A stretch of 64,000 nt of DNA from Mytilus trossulus. Taxonomy: Eukaryota; Mollusca; Bivalvia; Mytilida; Mytilidae. The position numbers and the translations under genes are program-made. The DNA is taken from the NCBI RefSeq assembly GCF_036588685.1, contig NC_086384.1:16134195-16198194 (forward strand). The letters run 5' to 3'. The notes below the pieces were generated by a model. It ran no database searches. It was not told the origin of the DNA and saw only the letters and a list, made by a program, of their open reading frames with translations. The stretch's first letter is position 1. Every line of letters starts with the position of its first letter. Below are positions 11,935 through 23,500 of this stretch, in pieces.

Positions 11935-12475
11935 AAAAGAAGATGTGGTATGATTGCAAATGAGACAACTATCTACAAAAGACCAAAATGACACAGACAT
12001 TACCAACTATAAGTCACCGTACAGCCTTCAAAAATGAGCAAAGCCCATACCACAGAGTCAGCTATAAAAGGCCCCGATAAGACAATTTACAACAATTCAA
12101 ACGAGAAAACTAACTGCCTTATTTATGTAAAAAATGAGAGAAAAAACAAATATGTAACACATAAACAAATGACAACCACTGAATTTTAGGCTCCTGACTT
12201 GGGACAGGCGCATACATAATTAATGTGGCGGAGTTAAACATGTTAGCGGGATCCAAACCCTCCCCCTAACCTGGGACAGTGGTATAACCGTACAACATAA
12301 GAACGAACTATAAAAATCAGTTGAAAAAGGTTTAACTCATCAGATGGACAAACGTACAAGTGGACGTGACCGGGTAATTATACATCCCGACACAAAAAGC
12401 ACAATGAACAGGTCTGAGAGTACTCGCAGTTATCTGACAGCTAGTTCAAAACCACTAACAACTACAACATGTACA
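11935..12475 (+). repeat. Dispersed mussel repeat, family A, longest copy
   Basis: Blocks in order: GATGTGGTATGATTGCAAAT, GAGACAACTATCTAC, AAAAGACCAAAATGACACAG, TAAGTCACCGTACAGCCTTC, AGCAAAGCCCATACCACA, AAAAGGCCCCGATAAGACAA, GACAACCACTGAATTTTAGG, CTGACTTGGGACAGGCGCAT, GTTAAACATGTTAGCGGGAT and GACCGGGTAATTATACATCC. It serves as the reference copy for the other family A entries. No ORF, so it is a non-autonomous element of unknown class. Confidence 0.8.
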
Positions 12476-12479
12476 ATGT

Positions 12480-15400
12480 AAGTGAAAATCATGCATCTAA
12501 GACAGTCATTTAAGGTCGTCTGATTGAGGTTGAAACAATCTTTGTTTTAATTGTGCTACATTTTGTACCTAAAAATATTATTATATTTTTGTTTTTATAC
12601 TTTGTCTTATATTAGTTAACATTGACTGACTTGAATTTGATGATCTTTGGAATGTTGTATGAAGTAGCGACATTATTTTACTCATCAGACATGCATGAGG
12701 CATGAACTCATTTGTATTCTTCGATATCTGGTTCAGGTATAAGGGAGGTAAGTCAACATCCAAATGTAGACTTATCAAGTTGGACGTAATAAACTCTGAG
12801 TTGGGTTCAATTGGTTTAGTATAAGTAATCTCAAATAAACACCCTGTAACATATTTATAAAATACACAATAAGTCACAATACATTCGTTCAAAGAACGAT
12901 AACTCTAATTATTATCTCCATATTAATAAAATGAAATATAAATCATCCAAGTAGTTAACTTCAGTTCGAAATATACCATAATTTATAAAGTATGTTTTAC
13001 TACAAATCATAAGCATTTATACCAAAGTCTATTTCCGGTAACTGTTCAATATGCAATACTTCAGATATCAATATCACCTTGTGTCAACGATCATTATCTA
13101 AAGTAATCGATTCTAATACACTATTCAATTTGGAGATAAGGTAAACTAAACAATAACACATTACAAACACAGACAAGACACACATTAATTAAAACACATA
13201 TTATAAATAGACAACACGTAAATAAATAAACATATAAACACAAAACACAACTTACCGTGTATATAATACAAGGGCTGAGCAGCGCACCTCTATAAAGTTA
13301 CTGTACTCTTTAATATACTTCACATACTGGAATCTGAATATAAAGAAATGCGACTTCATAAGTCTTAATGTCAAAAATAGTAAATAATATAGTTAAACTC
13401 AATGTAAGATAATATTCTATGCTGAAATCTAATAGCAGCCAAATAAGAAAAATAATACAATAACTGTAATATTTTTTCTGTCTTGCAAATACCAACTTAA
13501 AGTAAAAATATGAACTCTTTCATACTCATGGGAATCAAAGTGGACTTTCATACACATTTTCATAACACATTCATATCTTTTATACCAAGATAAAAATATA
13601 GAAATACATGCATCAAATACTAATGTAATTAAAAGAATATAACTGACCTGAATATAAAAAATGGTTTCCAGAATAATAAGAATAAATATATCTAAATCAC
13701 AATAAAGTGTCAGTGTTCTATATCTCTGTATAGAATTTGAAAAGAGTGCCTCAATATCAAGGAGTTCACAGAGTAACCAATCGGAATAAAGAAATAGAAA
13801 ACCCAGGATGTAAATACCTAAGTGAATAGAAAATCAAAGTACTGTCATACTGTATACTCTGTCAAAGGCAGTCATCGAGTCAATGCATGAACAAATATAT
13901 ACAAATACTATTTATTAACATAAATTATAAAATCAGGCTGTACTACACAAATAAGAATATGTGGTATAAAATAAGAAGATGGTCCAAATTAATGCCGATG
14001 AAACAACTATCCACCAAATTCAAATGAAGTGGATGTTAGCAATTATAGGCAACCATGTGGCCTACAACAATGAAAAAAAAAACATTCCGTACTATAGTCG
14101 GCTATTTTTATAGCCCGGACATTAAAAAAATATGTCATAATGAAACAATTCAATTGGGAGAACTCGGACGGTCCAGGTTTGATTACCAACGAGACAATTC
14201 TCTACAAGAGATCAAATGACACAGAAGTTACCAACAATATGTCACCGTAAGTACTGTCTGTTCATAACATTATGATAATACTGTTTTCAGAAATATACCT
14301 AGTAAACGCATACATGAATATATACAAAAGTCATGTGTATATTTAAAGAATATGTCACTTAATAAATTCGCGTTGACAAATAACTTTTTTAATTCATTTC
14401 GCATGTTGACTTGTAAAACAGGACCTAAATACTCTGACAAACCTGAAATTGACATCGCGTGTCTTTAAAACATATAAACAGAAAAATACATCAATAATTT
14501 CCATAAAATGTCATTTTAATCAAATATTTGTCTTCCGATGTTGACAATATAAGTTTATATTCTTATGTCCCTATTAATCCTCATAACTTTTTTATATGTT
14601 TAAATATATTTAGCTTTCAAATGTCCGCATATGGACGTTAGTAATGATGGGGAATACCAAAAAACACTTCGGACGTTCAAAATATACGAAAAATCATCCT
14701 CGTTTTAAAAGAACCATAAAAATATTTATAACCTATATATGCGACGGAATGTAACCGGATTGTTTAAAATATACTATATGTCATAATGGTTTGTACAATG
14801 CGGATACATAAAAGTATCATCATCGTTTGAACTATAAAAAAAAAATATATCAAATAAGTGCAGGGCAACAGGTAAAAAATATAATTTGAGGATAGTAGAT
14901 GTGTCAACAACAAAAAATATATTGTTATTTCATTTTTTTATTTTTTTTTTTGTTCATAAACAAGTCTGAACCTAGATTATTTAGATTATATATTAATTGT
15001 CTGACTCGTCGTCTGTAACTGGAAGAGTTCATTTTTACCGATTAGGCAAGTGTGGTACTTTTACGTTACCAAATGCATGGGCGCCGACTTGCTGGCGTGG
15101 AATTACAGACAAAGTCGAGAGCTTGTCCGTGGAGTTTTTACTACTTTATAATTTAAAACTGATGCTGAGGTGTCTTTTGAAAAAGAAATTACTAAATAAA
15201 CCGTATCATCGGTGAGCGTAAACAACCAACTATAACTATCATAAATGATGCATTACAAGTAATCATCATCTAGAAGTATACATGTATACGCTTATAAAAA
15301 GATTGGTCAATGAAGAGGCATTACTAAAGAAATTCGTCAGCTTTCAATAATACATACGAGTGATTTGTCTGATCTTTAGTTTATAAATGCTGAACATACA

Positions 15401-16150
15401 CATCATCGCTACAGTATGTTTTCGCCATTACACGAACTACACCAAAATATGAGGATTTGAGATGTACCGGAAGAGTAATTATATCCTACTCAACATGTGG
15501 TACCCTTCATGTATATCATACTAAGTGCAACTTTGATGAAATTCGAAACTGATGGATATCTAAATCGAGAAAAAAGGGGACGATATGATAATTTGTCATT
15601 ATTGTCATTACGACATCGGATAATACTCATGACGACCAAAAGCTGCCTGATAAGCAACAAACCTATATTCAGGAAATCATGAATGGAAACGCAAGTTCAT
15701 AGATATCGTAACAACCGGAAGATATACATGCCAGTTTGTCCAGTCAATCCTACAGCTAAAACGTAGTCTCCTCTTTCAAATACTGCACATAATATCAATT
15801 AAAGCTTAGTATACGATAATATTATTCACTTCATTGAACCTATAAGGATACATCAATTTAATTAAATAGTTCTCTCGTTGCTCCCGTTTTCTGATATGAG
15901 CACACGATTTGAGATTGTTTTTTAATTAGATTGAAGATACAAGTGTGTAATTTTTAATTAGGGTAGCTTTGAACCAGCAGCAGCTGCAGTAATATGAGAC
16001 AGCTTCCTGACGTATTGGTGACGTTGTTTACGCTAACCATTTAGAACTATAATTGTATCTCAGTTACATGTATCATTCGTTAAACTCATCGACATAAAAT
16101 GATTTCACACAGTTCATCAAGTCTGATTTGAAAAAGTTGAACTGTTCTGT
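12480..16150. other. non-coding stretch with family A fragments
   Basis: Gene-free. Degenerate family A pieces lie at about 13975-14050 and 14185-14255 (AACGAGACAATTCTCTACAAG, then CAACAATATGTCACCGTAAG). The open frame at 14997-15215 has no ATG start and no domain I recognise. The rest is AT-rich single-copy-looking DNA. Confidence 0.45.
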
Positions 16151-16154
16151 ATAT

Positions 16155-16370
16155 ATATGAAAAAATTGGAATGATTGCCAATGAGATATCTCTCTACAAG
16201 AGACCTAATGACACAGAAATTATAACATTACAGGTCACCGTACGGCCTTCAACAATGAGCAAACCCCATATCGCATGGTCAATTATAGAAGACCATAAAG
16301 TGACGAATGTAAAACAATTCGAAGGAGAAAACTAACGGCCTGATTTATGTACAAAAAAAATCTGCATTTA
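16155..16370 (+). repeat. Dispersed repeat, family A
   Basis: Contains GGAATGATTGCCAATGAGAT, CAAGAGACCTAATGACACAG, GGTCACCGTACGGCCTTCAA, CAATGAGCAAACCCCATAT and GAAAACTAACGGCCTGATTT in the family order. Confidence 0.75.
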
Positions 16371-17426
16371 CTGTTTGTAACAATTTGTGTTTCTCCCGCA
16401 TTACTCTGCCTGTTTCCGTTTATTTTAAGTTTCCCTCTTTTCTGACCTTCATTTGACCATGTCTGCCTTTTTGTAATCTAGAAACGTGTTTTAGTGGTCC
16501 TGCATGAAGAGTTTAGACTACCGTCGAGAATCTTTATATCGTGTCACACGTAATTAAAAGATTGATATAAGAAGTGGAGTGTAGTTATTAACTATTACAT
16601 GACTTGAACAATGTAAAATAGTATCCTATTTGAACATGGTCCAAACAAAAATGTTCACCTGTTTATTCTGATGATCAATACACTATAATATGTTAAAAAT
16701 AGTTCACATGATTCAGAATCCATCTCCTAGGTGAATCACGCCTAATTTACCACAGTAGAAAGTCCGCCTTTTTTAGACATTAGCATATTTAATATAATTC
16801 GTGACTACGATTTTACTCGCAACTTTCTATGCACTATTTCCCCAACCGTAATATATCTAAATCCTAATTATTCCACGGGATTTGTGTAAGCATACAAGTA
16901 TTAGTTTGGATGCAACGAAATGTAAGTATTATAATAATATAAACCTTTAAAATTATTTCAAAAATGAAATGTTCATTATAATTTCAAATTAGAGACTGAA
17001 CATTGTGGAAGATGGGTTATTGTTTCCTTCTAAAAAAAATAATATTAAGAATTAAGTCATGGAAAGGAAAAAGACATTTTTTTATTGAAAGTTTGTGCCA
17101 TTAAATTGTTGATCATGAAAAATATACTTACACGGTATAAGAATGAGAAGGAACAAAATTTGACCTATCTTCCAACTGCCTTTCCCTAAAAGTATTCATG
17201 ATACAAGTATATATTGTCCCATGTAATTGAATTTCTTTATTGTCATTTTCTTTTTCTTCTGTAAATTGATCTTAATTTCAGCGATATTTAAAAATTAACT
17301 TATGTCAAATGAATATAATTACACGTACAAAATTACATCTACTTTAAAAGTATAATATGAAGTAAAATAACCTTTATCCGTTAAATGTAGATGACGTACA
17401 TTACAATAATGTTGTCTAAGGCCATT
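16371..17426. other. non-coding, no recognisable content
   Basis: AT-rich; no exon or clear repeat seen. Confidence 0.4.
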
Positions 17427-17492
17427 AGTGGTGGCGTAAATAACTAAAAGTGGTGGCGTAAATAACTAAAAGTGGTGGCGTAAATAACTAAA
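17427..17492. repeat. 22-bp tandem repeat, 3 exact copies
   Basis: AGTGGTGGCGTAAATAACTA plus AA, repeated three times without a mismatch (17427-17448, 17449-17470, 17471-17492). Confidence 0.9.
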
Positions 17493-18441
17493 ATTATTTA
17501 GAAAAAAGTAATATAGGATGCATACATGTAGTTTCCGCCTTTGGGCTTTCTGGTCAACTTTACGACCAGCAGCCTGTAGTTCAGTTGGGGTCGTTGACTC
17601 GTTTCTGTCATATTTGGTTGGTTTCTTTTTAGTAATTGCTATTGTTAACAAAGGAACATTCAGATTTATGTCAAAAATAGATGTGACAATGCCGAGGCAA
17701 AAAAAAAGTGTATACAAAACACAGCATATATAGAAAGTCTTAAACCGATGCATAATTTACTGTTTACAGTTAAATGCAGAATGAAGATTTTCCGCGCTTC
17801 ATACAAAATGTACTTCGGTCAACGCTTTTACACCCCCAGTAAATTTACAAAAAATAGCATTCAATTATTAAATAAAATCCATGTGTTACCAGTCTGAGAG
17901 CATTCTCCCACCTAAAGAAATTCACATTGACAGAATTAAAAACCCAGCTAAATAGATAACAAAATTTTACAAATGTTAAACAAATATAAGCCATAAAACA
18001 TTGCTATACATGTACAATGGCACACTCACACAAATAATGTGTCACAGTGGTTATGATGTTATTTAACGATGTACTGATCATATTTTCTTCCCTCCGGTCA
18101 TTTTGTCTATGTGTACACGAACATCGTCAACCTACTGATCTTTTCATTGATATTGTATTTTAATTGACATTTTGTTCCGTTTACATATATAGTATATTGT
18201 ACTAGTATTTTTACTGGATTTTGACAATAAGCAAGGTTTAAATTTTCGGGAGTGACTGTCTTTTTGCACTTTAGGTGAGTCTTTCGTTAGTCACAATTTT
18301 AATTTGATTTTAATGTGAAAAAATGTTAAAGTTTAAACCTCAATTGGCATCATTATTAGAGACTGACGAAATTACCAATGATAGATTGATCCATTGTTTT
18401 TGAAGCTTTTCCTAGTTTATTTGCTGAAGTTAACGATTTAG
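17493..18441. other. non-coding with a repeat fragment
   Basis: A piece near 17560-17640 (CCAGCAGCCTGTAGTTCAGT, GTCGTTGACTCGTTTCTGTC) resembles the inverted 3' side of family A-like mussel repeats. The overlapping short open frames on both strands are by-products of it. Nothing else recognised. Confidence 0.4.
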
Positions 18442-18722
18442 TTAAGGTGGTACCTAACACTACAGGGAGATAACTCTGTAAAGTCAGCTAAACGTTTTAA
18501 TTATGTTGTGTTGTAAAAGGAATATCAAGCTTCTCAATGATCAAAATTGGTGTTTGTCAAACTGCTATATAACCAGTGTAATTTTTCTGACAAAACGGTT
18601 GGTTCAAAATTTTTGAAATTTTCATATTTTTGTTAAAGGGTCAAAGTAAGTACTTTGATAAAATTTTATGAAAATTAAACGAGCCAAATTAATTTTAGTG
18701 CAAGTGTTGGGTACCACCTTAA
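18442..18722. mobile_element. TTAA-flanked MITE (GGTGGTACC ends)
   Basis: Left end TTAAGGTGGTACCTAACAC; the right end reverse-complemented reads TTAAGGTGGTACCCAACAC, one mismatch in 19. The body (281 bp) has no coding capacity. It carries the ACTACAGGGAGATAACTCTG block that I recall from many bivalve repeats. TTAA at both borders suggests a piggyBac-type or similar TTAA-targeting element; that class call is inference. Confidence 0.8.
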
Positions 18723-18771
18723 TTGTATGGTTATCACTATACTATAGCAAATCAATTTCAAAAACATTCAT

Positions 18772-18978
18772 CTCATTATTGTAGAGTAGTAACTCGACTC
18801 ATTATTGTAGAGTAGTAACTCGACTCATTATTGTAGAGTAGTAACTCGACTCATTATTGTAGAGTAGTAACTCGACTCATTATTGTAGAGTAGTAACTCG
18901 GCTCATTATTGTAGAGTAGTAACTCGACTCATTATTGTAGAGTAGTAACTCGACTCATTATTGTAGAGTAGTAACTCT
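18772..18978. repeat. 26-bp minisatellite, about 8 copies
   Basis: Unit CTCATTATTGTAGAGTAGTA plus ACTCGA. Successive units are exactly 26 bp apart, with a single G/A change in one copy (CTCGGC) and the last copy ending ACTCTAC. The near-perfect uniformity points to recent expansion or concerted evolution. Confidence 0.92.
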
Positions 18979-19074
18979 ACATTGTTATATCAACTACTTG
19001 TTAAAATGTTGGGTTTGTACGATGTAAGTTCAGTCCTGTGGCGTCATTCAACTCCAATCTTAATTTACAAGGAT

Positions 19075-19242
19075 CAAAGGCGGATCCGTAGGGCTGGTGG
19101 ACCCGCGCCCCCTATCATGGGAAAGGAAAACTTTGATTAATTGTATAGGGAATAACTGGATCATGACTGGAGCGGGTCACCCTAAGGTCAGTCAGCGTCC
19201 CCCCCCCCCCCCCTTTATGAAATAGTTTTAGATCCACCACTG
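19075..19242. mobile_element. CAG..CTG MITE, copy 2 (GC-rich body)
   Basis: Left end CAAAGGCGGATCC, right end GATCCACCACTG. Perfect 5-bp duplication AGGAT at 19070-19074 and 19243-19247. The body has GACTGGAGCGGGTCACC, AAGGTCAGTCAGCGT and a 13-C run, shared with copies 4 and 6. Confidence 0.8.
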
Positions 19243-19247
19243 AGGAT

Positions 19248-20530
19248 GTCAGTTTACCTGTTGCAGGTCTATGTCGTTTGTTCTGGCTTCCTATCTCTTC
19301 GGATTAAAGCTGACCGTCATGATATCCCCTCTCCGTCTTCTCTACGAAGAGCTTTATGGCTGTTCGGAACAACACATTTTTGAAATGTTTGAACGAAATT
19401 TAGTTATAATTAAAGTATAATTGCATGTTTATTATTTTATGGTTATAATTGCATGTGATACGAAAGTTTTTAACAATAGAAGGTGAAGTTCTTTACAATG
19501 AATTCTTAATAATAAATCAATAAGAAGATCTTCAATGTAGTCATAAAAAAGAGAAACACAGAAATATGAAATGTGACTCTTGACACCATTAAAGTCTGAC
19601 AAAATGTATATAATAATATGTGGTTATCATAATTTGATTACGGTGGGTCGTCCTCTTCGAATAGGTATGTGTTCATTGTTTCTCTTGGTTGTATTTCTAT
19701 GTATGCAAAATGCCGATAAAAGTGGCTGCCAGCTTGAGTCTGGTATGCAAAACGTTTACTAACACTAACAGTGGGTGTTTTATACAATGTTATATTTCTA
19801 AATAGTTTTATAGACATAATTTTTTAAACTAAAAAAAATATATATGCAGTATTTGTAGTGATACATTGATTTCCATTGACACGCTTTTTGAGATGTGGGC
19901 TTTTTTTAAGGGGGGGGGGATGTAATGTACATATGTAGGATATAAGGGGTAAAAATTACAATTCTGGAATAAGAATGAGAAAAAAATTGGGAAAAATTAC
20001 AAAACAAAGCGGAATTTTAAAAGGAATTATTTATGATAGATACTTTATTCTCATAAAACCATACAAGTACAAAGGTTCCAGAGAAGTTAAAAAATAGTAT
20101 CGTGACACAAAATAACAAAAATGCATAAAATTTCAGATGAGATAACATATAAAAGAATTATATATATGTTATACTTAGACAGTCAAATGTGAAAGCTACA
20201 ATTGTATAAAGAAATAATTCTTGTTTATAAGTATGATAAATAAATTATGGTTGTTAAGAAGGAGTAAGCTTACTAGTATTAATACATCGTATGAAATTGC
20301 AGAGGTTTCTTAGTGTCTTTGGTTGTTTTGAATTAAACAGTGTGTTAAATTTGATAATATTGTGTCTGAGTATTAATTTAGTTCATTTGGAATCAATCTT
20401 CTTCTTTCATCGTGTAAAAGAGCTACCGAACATCATGTAAGCCCCCCCCTTTTTTTGACTTTTTTTTTTAATTTTTTAATCTATTAAACCGTTTTTCTTG
20501 TAGATTCTTTCTTCAACAAAAGATTCAAAA
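19248..20530. other. upstream of Reeler gene A
   Basis: No exon seen until the coding start. A GT-rich tract near 19900 and a C-rich tract near 20442 are low-complexity. The sequence TTTTTCTTGTAG just before 20504 looks like a splice acceptor 27 bp ahead of the start codon, so a non-coding first exon probably lies somewhere in this stretch or further upstream. Confidence 0.4.
20492..20503 (+). promoter_or_regulatory. Candidate 5'-UTR splice acceptor, Reeler gene A
   Basis: A pyrimidine tract ending in CTTGTAG lies 27 nt before the ATG. Genes B and C have equivalents (ACCTATATAG just before 38784; TTTTATTTTACAG before 47683). The shared position suggests all three genes have an upstream untranslated exon. 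Confidence 0.45.
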
Positions 20531-23500
20531 ATGGGAATGATTTATCTACAGTGTGTTGTTATGTTACTGTATTGTTCTTATGTACATGGGAAAAAAACCG
20601 GAGCTTTGCAATCATCATGTAACGATATGACGCCAGGACATCAAAGTACTGCGCAGACGAGTCCAGCGCCTTACCGAGTGGTAGTAGGCAAAACCAAGTA
20701 TACTGGAGGAGACACTATCTCAGGTATAATCAAAGTTTTACATATTGCAGGGGTGGGTTTTAAAAAGGGGGTTCATAACCCAGGACAAAAAGGGGGGTTC
20801 CAATTACATGTCCCCATTCAAATGCATTGATCGTCCCAAAAAAAGGGGGGTTCCAATCACTGGAACCCCCCTCTGGATCCGCGCCTGTATTGAAAAAGAG
20901 AAACGTTCAAACTGAATTGTAGACTTTCTTACCATAGAATTGTCAATATTTTGAGTTAGAGCTGGTAAACTTTCTATAATTTTGATATTATTTGTTCAAT
21001 AGTAGTACATTTAACTGTTAAAATCTTTTTGAGGTAGAGCTAGTGCCTTTTTTTTTAGTTTGAATTTATAGTCTAAAAGAGATGCACAGTGTACAAAATA
21101 ACCGTGTTCTCGGGCCATTCGCCAGGCTATGACATAATATGATGTGGTATGATTGCAAAGAGACAAAAATGAAAAGCAATCTCTAGAGCAACGGATTTAA
21201 ACTAGCTATAGATCACCGTACTTTATATAACGTATTTTGTCTTTCTATATAAGTTTACCAGTAATGATCAATAGGAATACAGTATTATAGTATAGTCAGC
21301 TGTATAGGTCTATAAAAAAAGAAGATGTGATATGATTGCCAATGAGACAACTATCCACAAAAGACCAAAATGACACAAACATTAACAATTATAGGTCACC
21401 GTACGGCCTTCAAGTCGTGACAAAATGTGGAAGACTTCAAACGATTTAAAAAAAAACCTAAACCGTATATATATATCGGTAAACAAACAAAAACCAAAAA
21501 AATATTATATACAATCATGTAGCTTACTTAATGTAATTAAAACAATTGTATGTTTTTTTTTCTAAGTTACACTACAAAAAACTGCTTCAAAGCAGTTCAG
21601 GGGATATCTGATACAGGCCAGGAATCAAGCTGGAACAAAAATAGCTGGTTTTAACCTCATAGCGAATTCCAAATATCTTCCGTGTGATAGCCCAGTAAGT
21701 TACTTTATAGATGCAGTAATCCATTGTTTTAATAGTAGATTTTATCTAAATGATTAATTATAGATACTTATTCTACATCGAAGGAATATTGACCCATGAA
21801 AACAACAAAAAATGAACGATAGAATGGGCTTTGTTCATTGTTGAAGGCCGTACAGTGAACACCATTGGTTAATTTCTGTGTCATTTTGGTCTCTTGTGGA
21901 GAGTTGTCTCTTTGGCAATCATACCACATCTTTTTTTTATATAGATAAACGGGTTATACGCTTAGGGACAAATATTCTATGTTTTTTTATAATAGATTCT
22001 AAATCTGTTGATATGTATTAGTTACATTTGTAGTAGATATAGGAAGATGAGGTGTGATTGCCAATGAGACAACTCTCCATCCAAATAACAATTTAAAAAA
22101 AAGTAAATCATTATTATATATAATAGGTCAATGCACGGCCTTCAACACGGAGCCTTGGCTCACACCGAACAACAAGCTATAAAGGGCCTCCAAATTACTA
22201 GTGTAAAACCATTCAAACAGGAAAACCAACGGTCTAATCTAATAAAAAAAAATCTGAATCCCTAGACCAACACACTAGAACAGTACTTCCCTCCACTCCC
22301 ATTTTGATGTTGTAAAATAAAACTCAACGCACAAGTAAGGATAATTATATTTTGGCATAAATTAACATTTGCAAACATAAATTATATTAACTTCCAAAAT
22401 ATATAAATGCACTAGTCCCACCCATCAGACATCAAATTAATTAATCTGCATTATCTGAAAAAGACTAACATCTTCGATTTAATCAGGTATTTCGCATGTA
22501 CAAACATTTCAAGTAATACAAACACCAATGGGCTGGAGGCTGTGTAAATTTGTTGAATTGACCAGAAAACTAATTAAAATGATAATATATGAAATGTCCA
22601 TAAGTGAACAGATATTTCTATCAATCAATCAAAAGTGATTAAAATACAAACGATCAACTTGCATACAAACAGGTAACGAGTAATGTAGACAGTATCCGAA
22701 AACGAATTCAGCATTTTTAATTAATAAAGAAATTATCATTTGAAGTTCCTAGGTCACGTAATTAAACAAGTATTAGAAACCGTGAGTTTCTATAAAGAGA
22801 TAATACATTAATGTTAAGACCAGGCACCCTTAAGACAAATATCAACCAAATACCAAGGACAAGGATGGAGCAAGGTTAACAACTTCTGTTTGACAAAAGC
22901 ACCTGTCACACAATTCAAAATATACATCGAATAGTTAATGACATATATTTTACATCCCGGATCTAGGAACACGTGATCAATCATGTGCACTTTTAATTTG
23001 AGAAACGTGACAATTTGAGACATTTCACCTTTCATATTGTTACTTACATATCTACCGTCATATAACCACATGATCATCTTTATAATATAAATAAAAGCAA
23101 CAGTATAAGTATACCGCTGTTCAAAGTTCATAAATCGATTGAGGAAAAAAGCAAATCCGGGTAACAAAAATAAACTGAGGGAAACACATCAAATATAAGA
23201 GGAGAACAACGACACAATAGAAACACAACACAAAAATGCATCACACACATAAACGAACTATGATATAACAATGGCAAATTTTCTGACTTGGTACAGGACA
23301 TTTTAAGAAACAATAGTGGGTTGAATCTTGTTTTGTGGCTAACCGAACCTCCCGCTTCTATGGCAATATAACATTAAATATAACATTAAAATGACAGCAT
23401 TACATGACAGGACTACAATAAAAATAGACAGGAAGTAAATGAATTTGAGGAGTCCGTGTATAAAGTTAGCGCTATATCGGTGGCATGTTCCATGTCAAAA

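Noticed and set aside
14997-15215. Open frame starting SDSSSVTGRVHFYRLGKCG
   Set aside because: Starts with TTG, no domain recognised, no flanking exons; left as unexplained.
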